From NCBI GenBank assembly GCA_002387735.1, contig DGKJ01000017.1, positions 53,177 through 67,811 on the forward strand: 14,635 bases of DNA, read 5' to 3'. The notes below the pieces were generated by a model. That model worked only from the letters and a program-made list of their open reading frames with translations. It was not told where the DNA came from and did not search any database. Both the position numbers and the translations under genes were made by a program. Positions 7,479 through 14,332 of this stretch are shown here, one piece after another. The DNA is from Bacteriovoracaceae bacterium UBA4573. GTDB lineage: Bacteria > Bdellovibrionota > UBA1018 > UBA923. Numbering within the stretch: the stretch's first letter is position 1; each line of letters begins with the position of its first letter.

Positions 7479-8132
7479 ATGAAAATAAAACTTCGAGAAC
7501 AAAACGGAATTTCCGTACTAGAAGTTACAGGCGACACTACTGCCCACGATATCGATGTATTACGGGCTGGATTGAAGAAACTTTTAGCTTCGGGCAAAAA
7601 TCGACTGATATTAGATATAACCTCTGCTGACAAAGTCACGCCTGCACTAGTCGACGAAATCGTCCGTTTTCACTCGCTGGCCGCCGAACATTCCGGCAGC
7701 GTAGTGTTGGTCGGAAAGGGCGATTTAATCCGAGAGGCGTCCGTTCGAACCGGCAGTACTGGTATTCGGTATTTTGCCAGCGTAGACGCCGCCCGGGGTG
7801 CATTTGATTCGGTAGAAACTATTAAAGTCGACCCACGAACAGCCTATAAAGACCTTTCCCTAGATGACCTCAAAAAGGTTCACGCCGACGTGCAGCTCAA
7901 GAATCAGACGCTACAGAACAAAGTTAAAGACCTCGATGGAGGCGACTACAAAAAACTTGTCCAGGAGAACGCGCTGTTTGCCCGACTTATTCCGATCTAC
8001 AATGCCCGGCTTGCAGAATTAAAAAAATATCAAACCGCTGAGCCTGCTTCTTCTCCGGCGTTTCAAGAAAAAATTGCAAAAGTAGAAGCCTATTTAGAAG
8101 ACTTCTTAAAGAAGGAGGGACTACTGACATGA
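7479..8132 (+). CDS. STAS-domain protein lacking the phospho-serine, with helical C-terminal extension
   Basis: A 217-residue protein. Residues about 1-115 follow the STAS fold of anti-sigma-factor antagonists: strand MKIKLREQNGISVLEVTG, then a helix, then RLILDITSAD (42-51) and SVVLVGKGDLIREASVRTG (74-92). Where antagonists of the SpoIIAA type have D-S-S-G, this protein reads T54-P55-A56-L57, so the phosphorylated serine is absent. Residues about 120-217 are charged and helical, probably partly coiled coil. The ATG at 7479 has GGAG at 7465-7468 upstream. An in-frame extension further left would cover the divergent promoter region and lacks family similarity. The stop overlaps the next start as ATGA. 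A phosphorylation-independent scaffold or receptor is an inference; the target is unknown. Confidence 0.75.
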   Translation: MKIKLREQNGISVLEVTGDTTAHDIDVLRAGLKKLLASGKNRLILDITSADKVTPALVDEIVRFHSLAAEHSGSVVLVGKGDLIREASVRTGSTGIRYFASVDAARGAFDSVETIKVDPRTAYKDLSLDDLKKVHADVQLKNQTLQNKVKDLDGGDYKKLVQENALFARLIPIYNARLAELKKYQTAEPASSPAFQEKIAKVEAYLEDFLKKEGLLT

Positions 8133-8515
8133 GTGACGACAATAAAAATACCCCTCCACCGCCGGCGCCCCCTGGCGGCGAAAACCCCATTCTCGCGGCT
8201 GATCGGCAGGAAGAAGAACGAAAAGGCCTTATCGAGGCGATTGTAAAATTAGAGCAGGAAATTACTGTGCTCGAAGCACGCATACGGAATAATTCCAAAG
8301 AACGGGCAGACGAAGCGCGTCAACAAAACGACCAACTTAAAGCCGAATTCACCCAACTCGAGCAGGAACTGTTCGACAGAATCACGAAACAGAAGTTTCC
8401 GCTGGACGCGGGCTCGATATCCGTTAAGCTCGAAAGTGTCAAAAAGGCCGCTATTGACTATTGCACGGAACGCAAACTAGATCAGGAGCTATGGAAAAAT
8501 CTCGAATCCTTGTAA
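8129..8515 (+). CDS. Small coiled-coil protein of unknown function
   Basis: I do not recognise a named family in this 128-residue protein. Residues 8-20 are proline-rich (NTPPPPAPPGGEN). Residues about 27-88 are strongly charged with heptad-like leucine, isoleucine and valine spacing, as in a coiled coil. Residues about 95-128 form a further helical tail. No signal peptide or membrane segment is seen. It begins at the ATGA overlap with the STAS gene behind a strong AAGGAGGGA (8112-8120). It ends 25 bases inside the response regulator gene, so all three genes are probably translated from one message. A role as an adaptor between STAS protein and regulator is speculative and rests only on position and shape. 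Confidence 0.75.
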   Translation: MSDDNKNTPPPPAPPGGENPILAADRQEEERKGLIEAIVKLEQEITVLEARIRNNSKERADEARQQNDQLKAEFTQLEQELFDRITKQKFPLDAGSISVKLESVKKAAIDYCTERKLDQELWKNLESL

Positions 8516-9174
8516 TTGAAGACAACCAAGATACGCGTCAATTCCTTGAAACCGTTCTTTCCCGCGAGTTCGAAGTGTTTTCTACTCAAAATGCAGTCGC
8601 GGGAATTGAATACGCCCGAACGAAGCAGCCAGATCTTATCATTCTCGACATCATGCTTCCTGTGTTAAATGGTTTCGATGCGTGTGGTCTTTTGAAAAAA
8701 GACGAAGCCACTCGCAATATTCCGATAATATTTTTATCTGCCAAAAATACCGCCAATGATATCGCACACGGGTTTGGCTTGGGTGCAGATGACTATCTTC
8801 CAAAGCCTTTTGACTACAAAGAGCTCATCGCTCGAGTCCGGGCTCGCTTACGCGAAAAGTCCGCCCGCCAAAAGGAACCGAAAACATTAGTCGATGGTGA
8901 GATCAAGCTTGTGCTCGACACGCGTGACGCGTTTCATGGCGGCTCTATGGTTTCGCTTACTCAGATAGAATTTGATTTGCTTTCGCTACTTTTGCGTAAG
9001 CGTGGTCAAGTCATTTCACGCGATGAAATCATTCAACTTGTTTGGCGTGAAGACCCCACGACTGCTCATAAACGTACGATTGACGTACATATCCGCGCGC
9101 TTCGAAAAAAAATTCCGGTACTCACACGAATGATAACTTCCATTTATGGCGTGGGTTATAAGTACGGCGGTTAA
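8491..9174 (+). CDS. OmpR/PhoB-family response regulator
   Basis: A two-domain DNA-binding regulator of 227 residues. The receiver (about 1-122) has the acidic pair E10-D11, the phospho-accepting D53 in LIILDIMLP, S83 in FLSAK and K105 in LPKPFDY, so it should be phosphorylatable. The winged-helix effector (about 130-225) has SLTQIEFDLLSLLL, VISRDEIIQLVW, RTIDVHIRALRKKI and IYGVGYKY, all typical of OmpR/PhoB proteins. The ATG at 8491 fits the family N-terminus (MEKSRILVIEDN). AGGAG lies very close upstream (8484-8488), so coupling to the preceding gene may help initiation. No histidine kinase is in the window, so this is an orphan here. Its stop overlaps that of the convergent kinase gene (TTAA). 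Confidence 0.93.
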   Translation: MEKSRILVIEDNQDTRQFLETVLSREFEVFSTQNAVAGIEYARTKQPDLIILDIMLPVLNGFDACGLLKKDEATRNIPIIFLSAKNTANDIAHGFGLGADDYLPKPFDYKELIARVRARLREKSARQKEPKTLVDGEIKLVLDTRDAFHGGSMVSLTQIEFDLLSLLLRKRGQVISRDEIIQLVWREDPTTAHKRTIDVHIRALRKKIPVLTRMITSIYGVGYKYGG

Positions 9175-11324
9175 CGCGACATAGAAGGCATTCGGCCACT
9201 AGGTTCATCGTAGAAGCGCTCTTCCAAATTTGAAAAACGATCCTCTTCGATCCGTACGCTGACAATTTTTTCGAGCCCCAGAACAGTGTTCACGAGTTTT
9301 ACCTGATATTCTCCTACTGGTAACTTCTTTCGAACAAACGGTGTCGACAGCTTTTCTTCAATTCCGTCGACCGTAATTAAGGCCTCCGCACTGGGCGTCG
9401 TTTTGATACTTAGAAATCCGAACTTCGCTTCTCGCAAAACAACATCAAGAACATATTCATCTTGGGTAGTTGCTGGAATTTCGATCTTCTTGCGAAAAAC
9501 TGCAAACCCAGGCCGCTCAACGGTTATTTCAAGCGGAACTCCGACCGGAGCGGCTGAAACACCACTAATGTCGAGAAGCTGTCCGTTAACTTTTATTCTA
9601 GGGGCTTCTCCCGCAGGAGTTACATTTACTCTCAACACAGTGGATTTCGCCAAACCGGCCTCACGGCCCGTTCGGGTCGCAATATCACTTGAATCTTCGC
9701 GTGTTAGTTGAACTCGCACACTTTGCTGCTCGCCGTCATTTAAGTTAATTTTTCGGGTCTCTCTTCGATATCCACTCGCAAATACCGTTACTTCAGCTTC
9801 ACCAGCCGCTAGTCCACCGACGGTGGCGGGTAACTTATCGGCCACCTGGCGACCGTTAATCATTACAGTAGCGGCCGGCACATTCCCTTCTATTCGTACA
9901 GTAGCTTTTCCACCGGAAGTACCACTAGGAAAGGATTTAAAATAAGCGTTTATGATAAAGGCCGCAGCTCCAATAAAAAGTACGAGGCCCCCAAAAGTTG
10001 CAAAGTGCAAACGGCCGCGTTTCGAACCGCCGTTACCAGCAGATTTCCACATTTTGGTACCACTTGCCACCTGAGTGCTTGCCACCTGAGCGAATTCGAT
10101 TGGTCCGCTAGCTCGTTGGCCAACCTTATCTACTTCGACCGAATAACTACTCTGCTTTTCTTTGAAATCCACCACTCTGAAGCTACCAGTGCCTCGTTCC
10201 TCAGTTGGTTTTTTGACATCTGGCTCCGTTGGATTCGGATCGTCATTAATTGTTTTTTCGAGCACTTTTCGCGTGGTCGAGGTGTTGGTCGCCTCTTCTT
10301 GCTCTTTAACCTGAATCTGTTCGTAGGACTGCAGCAACCGCTCGACTTTATCGTTTAAGCGCAAGAGTCGCTTGCGGTCTTCTACAATATCGTTTTTGAA
10401 CAAATCGCGAGCGTAATCGGCGAGATCGGTTGGATTAAAATCAGCAGCATATTGGTAGAGAAATTTATGAAGGGCCCGTTGCATTTCATCGGCAGAAGAA
10501 AAGCGTTGATCGCGATTCTTAGCAAGGCACTTCATGACGATCACGTCGAGCTCTTTTGGGATTTTTGGATTGATCAAACTCGGAGCCTTAATAGTGTGCC
10601 CACAATTTTCGATCAATTTCAGCACCGCGTAGTCGTTTTCCCCTTGAAACAACTTCTTTCCGATTAAGAGTTCCCAAAAAACAATCCCCAATGCAAAAAT
10701 ATCACTTCGACCATCTAACGAATCGCCTGCGATTTGTTCGGGCGATAAGTAACTGGGCTTGCCTTTGATCACTCCGGCACGAGTCGCCTCTATATTGGTT
10801 ACCGCCTTGGCGATTCCGAAATCGATTACTTTAACGGCTCCGTCGTAGGAAATTAGAATATTTTGCGGACTAATATCGCGATGCACGATATTTAAACTTT
10901 TTCCAGAAAATCGATCTTTGTAAGAATGCGCGTAAGCAAGTGCCCGAGCCGCTTGCTCAACCAGATAACAACTCACTTCTAGTGGAAAAGTAGTTTTTAG
11001 TTCACCAAATTTCGAAATAAATTGTCGAAGGTTTTTTCCGTCCACCCATTCCATGGCAATGTATAACATGCCGTCTTCTTCGCCGTAGTCGTAGACTTGC
11101 ACGATATTGGGATGAGTGAACCCGCTAGTGGTTTTAATTTCACTGCGAAACATGGCAACGAATTCAGAATTTTCAGAATATGATTTTAGAATTCGTTTGA
11201 TAGCAAGAATTCGGTTACCACCATCGAGGGCTGCTTGGCGTGCACGATAAATTTCCGCCATGCCTCCCTGAGCTAGTAAATCGAGTAGGAAATATTTGCC
11301 GAACTTCCTTAAACTATCGGCCAC
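9171..11324 (-). CDS. Membrane Hanks-type Ser/Thr kinase with C-terminal PEGA-like domains
   Basis: A 717-residue kinase. The catalytic domain (about 8-290) has a LAQGGMAEIY loop (17-26), K43 in LAIKR, E62, HRDISPQN (D150, N155), DFG (168-170), SYLSPEQ (191-197) and a DGRSDIFALG segment (204-213), so it appears active. A charged, Thr-rich juxtamembrane stretch (about 340-435) precedes one membrane helix (about 440-461). Three PEGA-like beta repeats follow outside the cytoplasmic membrane (about 473-541, 562-632 and 635-695). PEGA domains occur on surface and signalling proteins and may sense or bind envelope components. The GTG at 11324 was chosen because GGAGG lies seven bases upstream. A TTG 15 codons earlier has poor support. 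It is divided from the methyltransferase gene by 90 bases without a clear terminator. Confidence 0.9.
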   Translation of the reverse strand: MADSLRKFGKYFLLDLLAQGGMAEIYRARQAALDGGNRILAIKRILKSYSENSEFVAMFRSEIKTTSGFTHPNIVQVYDYGEEDGMLYIAMEWVDGKNLRQFISKFGELKTTFPLEVSCYLVEQAARALAYAHSYKDRFSGKSLNIVHRDISPQNILISYDGAVKVIDFGIAKAVTNIEATRAGVIKGKPSYLSPEQIAGDSLDGRSDIFALGIVFWELLIGKKLFQGENDYAVLKLIENCGHTIKAPSLINPKIPKELDVIVMKCLAKNRDQRFSSADEMQRALHKFLYQYAADFNPTDLADYARDLFKNDIVEDRKRLLRLNDKVERLLQSYEQIQVKEQEEATNTSTTRKVLEKTINDDPNPTEPDVKKPTEERGTGSFRVVDFKEKQSSYSVEVDKVGQRASGPIEFAQVASTQVASGTKMWKSAGNGGSKRGRLHFATFGGLVLFIGAAAFIINAYFKSFPSGTSGGKATVRIEGNVPAATVMINGRQVADKLPATVGGLAAGEAEVTVFASGYRRETRKINLNDGEQQSVRVQLTREDSSDIATRTGREAGLAKSTVLRVNVTPAGEAPRIKVNGQLLDISGVSAAPVGVPLEITVERPGFAVFRKKIEIPATTQDEYVLDVVLREAKFGFLSIKTTPSAEALITVDGIEEKLSTPFVRKKLPVGEYQVKLVNTVLGLEKIVSVRIEEDRFSNLEERFYDEPSGRMPSMSR
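10063..10090. repeat. Short tandem direct repeat in the kinase juxtamembrane region
   Basis: CTTGCCACCTGAG occurs twice (10063-10075 and 10078-10090) with a 15-base period. In the kinase this gives the repeated residues QVAS-TQVAS, about residues 413-421. It keeps the frame, so it could expand or contract by slippage without disrupting the gene. Confidence 0.8.
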
Positions 11325-11414
11325 CCGGAACCCTCCGTCTCCAGAAGTTATCGGAAGGAGGAGGTTCAAATATTAGGCTCTTGCGACTACCAATTTTGCC
11401 GGTTTCGGGAACTA

Positions 11415-12125
11415 TCAGACGTCGATTCGCCGGGCCCGAACCACTAAGATATCAGCCACTTCGGGCCGCCAGCGGTAAAGGGGGCGAGCGATGCTTCGCA
11501 ACACATCGCGATTCCCCTGCGCGTCGGATGATTCCGCCGACGGCAGGCCCCATATCTGATGAACATGAAACCCTGAAAACCTACAAAGTTCGTAAATTTT
11601 TTGAGTATTAAAAAAACGAACTCGCATGCCGTCTGTGTCTTCCGGGAACCCTCCAGCTCTTTTCAGATAACTTCCACGAATCATCTGAATGCGGTTGGAA
11701 AGGGAATTTAAGTTCGGGACCGAAAACAAAAAAATGCCTCTACGACGTAGTATTCGATGCACTTCCTCGAACATGAATCGGGAATCGAATATGCTGTCAA
11801 CCACATCACTGGCTACTACGCAGTCGAAGTATTCATCTTCGAACGGGATCCCTTCGTTTAAGTCGAAGTTACGTACCCGCAAACCTCGCTGCTGCGCCTG
11901 CGAAACTAAGCGTCGGTTGTATTCCACGCCAAATGCTTCATTGCATTGTTCATTTAGCCTCTCCAGCATTCGGCCATCGCCACAGCCCAAATCTACGACT
12001 CTTTTTCCTCGGCCGACTTCTTGACACATAAAAATCTGAGTGTCATTGAGTTCGCCGAGCGTCGCACTTCCCTGTCCCGCAAGCGGTACTAAGGTATTTT
12101 CTTGTAAAAAGGTCTTCGAATTCAT
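11415..12125 (-). CDS. Class I SAM-dependent methyltransferase (Methyltransf_11/MetW-like)
   Basis: A 236-residue cytoplasmic enzyme. The SAM-binding motif I is VVDLGCGDG (43-51), followed by AFGVEYN with the acidic ribose contact E68, FDLNEG (87-92), and FDCVVASDVVD (100-110). Later SVPNLNSLSNRI and RVRFFNTQKIYELCRFSGF (168-186) match small-molecule or lipid methyltransferases of the Methyltransf_11 group. The layout of the first 140 residues resembles MetW, but the acceptor cannot be told from sequence. The ATG at 12125 was preferred over an upstream alternative that would overlap the preceding gene. It starts seven bases after the FAD oxidoreductase stop, so the two are probably co-transcribed and may act on a common pathway. 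Confidence 0.82.
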   Translation of the reverse strand: MNSKTFLQENTLVPLAGQGSATLGELNDTQIFMCQEVGRGKRVVDLGCGDGRMLERLNEQCNEAFGVEYNRRLVSQAQQRGLRVRNFDLNEGIPFEDEYFDCVVASDVVDSIFDSRFMFEEVHRILRRRGIFLFSVPNLNSLSNRIQMIRGSYLKRAGGFPEDTDGMRVRFFNTQKIYELCRFSGFHVHQIWGLPSAESSDAQGNRDVLRSIARPLYRWRPEVADILVVRARRIDV

Positions 12126-12132
12126 AGTGAGC

Positions 12133-13368
12133 CTAAATAAGCAGGTTTTCTCGAACCAGCTTTCCTTCCTTGAAACGTTCTCCACTCAGAGCCGCCAAGT
12201 CGATCGTTTCAAATCTCTCATTTAAAATCAATTCAGATAGTCCGCGACCTACAGCCCAAGACTGCATTACACCACGCCCCGAAAAAGAGTGCGCCTCAAA
12301 AATTTGGCTACTATTATTTACCGAACCCATTATTCCGCATCGATCCGGGGAAACTTCATAGAGTCCAGCCCAACCAGTTACGTGTTTAAGCATTTCAAAC
12401 CCACTTGATCGCTCGTGAAGGGCTGACCAGATATGTTCTTCAAAGAACGACTGCCCATCATAGTCGAAATTAAAACCGTCAGGTTCACTTTCGATTGCGA
12501 ACCCGCTCAATACGAACTGCGCTTCAGCATGAAAATAAACTCCACTCGGATCTACAAACATCCCTTTGTCGGTCAGGTCGACAGCTTTGCTCTCGAAAAG
12601 ACTCACCTGCCTACGTACTGGGCGACTCACGACAGGGACCCCAAGCATTTCTTGAAATTGGCAAGCCCACGCTCCGCCCGCAATCACCAATTTTTCGCAG
12701 TCAATTTCAATTTTTTCGAAAGTTAAATTTTCTGGAATCAGGTGTTTAGTTAACAATAACGCGCGTTGGGTATCCGTCAGGGGAGTCGAAAACTTAGTCC
12801 CGATCACCTTCACCCGAAGACCATTTTGTTCGATTCCTGTCACGTAGACTCGGTCCTCGAAAACAGCACCCCGAGAGGCCGCTTGAGATCGAAAATGGTT
12901 TTTAAGTAAATTCGGATTGATCAACCCGTCACGAGGCGAAAAAGTCGCTCCCCCTAGGTCGGAGACTTTGTTCAAAAAAGGGTGCCGCCCAGTAATTTGA
13001 GGCGGCTCGAGGAACTCGACGGGCAATCCATAGGTCTTGGCATTTTCGGCAATACGTCCACTCGCTGACGCCCATTGGTCTTTCGAGTACATCCAAAAAT
13101 AACCTTGCTGGCGAAGGCCAACTTCCTCAGCGACGGATTCATAATAGTCGATCGAGGCTTTCGATAGTTGAATGTTGATTGGGTGGTTCCAAATCGCACG
13201 CACGCCACCCGCATTGAGTTCTGAGCTACTAAAGCTTCCCTCAAGATCCAGATCCACCACTACAACTTCTGGTGCGTTTCCGCGCGATCCGGGTGCTACT
13301 AAATTCATCGCCACAGCGGAACCAATTACGCCGGCCCCTATAACCGCGACATCAGTTTTAATTTTCAT
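12133..13368 (-). CDS. FAD-dependent oxidoreductase of the DAO (D-amino-acid/glycine oxidase-like) family
   Basis: A 411-residue flavoprotein. The N-terminal Rossmann motif is VAVIGAGVIGSAVA with GAGVIG at 11-16, and VVVVDLD (35-41) supplies the acidic end of the second strand. LVIAGGAWA (227-235) and the C-terminal GLYEVSPD (335-342) and HSFSGRGVMQSWAVGRGL (360-377) are FAD-contacting segments typical of the DAO family, including sarcosine oxidase and FOXRED1 relatives. It would oxidise a primary or secondary amine, or act as a dehydrogenase, with an unknown substrate. No signal peptide is seen. The ATG start lacks a strong ribosome-binding site, and an inverted repeat sits four bases upstream. 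It lies 21 bases after the L,D-transpeptidase-like gene. Confidence 0.85.
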   Translation of the reverse strand: MKIKTDVAVIGAGVIGSAVAMNLVAPGSRGNAPEVVVVDLDLEGSFSSSELNAGGVRAIWNHPINIQLSKASIDYYESVAEEVGLRQQGYFWMYSKDQWASASGRIAENAKTYGLPVEFLEPPQITGRHPFLNKVSDLGGATFSPRDGLINPNLLKNHFRSQAASRGAVFEDRVYVTGIEQNGLRVKVIGTKFSTPLTDTQRALLLTKHLIPENLTFEKIEIDCEKLVIAGGAWACQFQEMLGVPVVSRPVRRQVSLFESKAVDLTDKGMFVDPSGVYFHAEAQFVLSGFAIESEPDGFNFDYDGQSFFEEHIWSALHERSSGFEMLKHVTGWAGLYEVSPDRCGIMGSVNNSSQIFEAHSFSGRGVMQSWAVGRGLSELILNERFETIDLAALSGERFKEGKLVRENLLI

Positions 13369-13371
13369 GGA

Positions 13372-13386
13372 TTCGGTATAACCGAA
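13372..13386 (-). other. Inverted repeat just upstream of the FAD oxidoreductase start
   Basis: TTCGGT and ACCGAA arms surround three bases, fitting almost exactly in the 21-base gap between two genes. In the minus-strand mRNA it would form a six-pair hairpin where a ribosome-binding site is expected, so it could limit translation of the oxidoreductase. A six-base arm can also arise by chance. Confidence 0.4.
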
Positions 13387-13389
13387 AGA

Positions 13390-14301
13390 TCAGTCTTCTT
13401 GAAGATTCGAATAGGCTTCAACAATAATTTGATTGTCTTTGTTGAAGTATAACGTCTTGGTTCCAGTACTGCGGAACCCCTTACCTCCACCCTTTAAATC
13501 CGACGCATAGTGCTGAGTAAAGGTCACCACATCGTATTTGGGGTGAAAATAGGTACGCACGTTTTCCGCTCGCACATCAATGTGGGAATACTTTTGGGTG
13601 AGTCCTTTTTTATACTGTTTGTAGGCAGCGAGGTTCATACCACCGAACGAAAAATCCGGTGCGTAGGCTGCGGCGTAAGTGTCGATATCCTTGCCGGCCC
13701 AAGCCCCAAGCCACCGCTGAAAGGCCTCTCGCACCGAGGGTCGAAAGCTCGCCTGAAGATACTCATTTTTTAATTCGTCGTAGATCAATATCGGAGATAA
13801 GCCCAACCGAACGTGACCCGCAATGGCCCGCACTTGGTCATTATTCACCACAATGCAACCCTCTGAATCGAGCTTGCGCTCTAATCGACTGGGGTCATCG
13901 GTCGCGTGGACCATAATGTCATATCCCGTTTTCCCGCTTTTAAGATCAACGGGATTTGGGTAATTCACCATCAAGCCGAGCACCCCAAATTTAGGTTTCA
14001 AGGCCGGTGGCTGATGTTTGGTGGTGAAAAAATAAATCCCTTCGGGAGTTTTCAAATCCTTTTCGACTTGTTTATCGCCTAGGACTTTACCGAGAGTGGT
14101 GTGCATTTCATTTTTTAACTGAATTTCGTTGTTTTGGTATTCTGCGACGAAGAGCTTATTTTTTGATTTATCCACCACGATCAACGGAAAAGGGTCTTTC
14201 GCGATCGCGGAAAATGCAGCGGTCCCAAGCAGAAAAAAAACTAACAACCCGCCAAGCACTGCTTTTCGTAAATTCGCGCTAAAAATACCTGAAAAAGACA
14301 T
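13390..14301 (-). CDS. L,D-transpeptidase-fold (YkuD) protein with C-terminal NTF2-like domain, Csd6/Pgp2-like
   Basis: A 303-residue exported protein. A signal peptide (about 1-34, hydrophobic core 15-31, cleavage after SAIA) directs it to the periplasm. The YkuD domain (about 38-175) has H132 in IMVHATDD and the catalytic cysteine C149 in SEGCIVV, in the place of the usual S-H-G-C motif. Residues about 188-303 (SVREAFQRWLGAWAGKD, YFHPKYDVVTFTQ, TKTLYFN) resemble an NTF2/SnoaL-like domain. This two-part architecture matches Helicobacter Csd6 and Campylobacter Pgp2, which trim peptidoglycan tetrapeptides to tripeptides. By analogy an L,D-carboxypeptidase or transpeptidase activity on murein peptides is proposed. 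The ATG at 14301 was preferred to a TTG two codons earlier; neither has a strong ribosome-binding site. The preceding glycosyltransferase ends 31 bases upstream. Confidence 0.85.
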   Translation of the reverse strand: MSFSGIFSANLRKAVLGGLLVFFLLGTAAFSAIAKDPFPLIVVDKSKNKLFVAEYQNNEIQLKNEMHTTLGKVLGDKQVEKDLKTPEGIYFFTTKHQPPALKPKFGVLGLMVNYPNPVDLKSGKTGYDIMVHATDDPSRLERKLDSEGCIVVNNDQVRAIAGHVRLGLSPILIYDELKNEYLQASFRPSVREAFQRWLGAWAGKDIDTYAAAYAPDFSFGGMNLAAYKQYKKGLTQKYSHIDVRAENVRTYFHPKYDVVTFTQHYASDLKGGGKGFRSTGTKTLYFNKDNQIIVEAYSNLQED

Positions 14302-14332
14302 ATTCAATATTTTAAAATGGTTCTGCGAGGAG

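Noticed and set aside
3007..8132. A classical RsbU-RsbV-RsbW partner-switching system formed by the phosphatase and STAS genes
   Set aside because: The STAS protein lacks the phospho-serine and no anti-sigma kinase is encoded here; the genes are about 3.3 kb apart on opposite strands.
10005..10358. Plus-strand open frame opposite the kinase gene
   Set aside because: It is antisense to a well-supported kinase, has no ribosome-binding site of note and no recognisable protein features.
11325..11369. Longer kinase reading frame beginning with TTG at 11369
   Set aside because: The 15 added residues have no family similarity, and the GTG at 11324 has a well-spaced GGAGG upstream.
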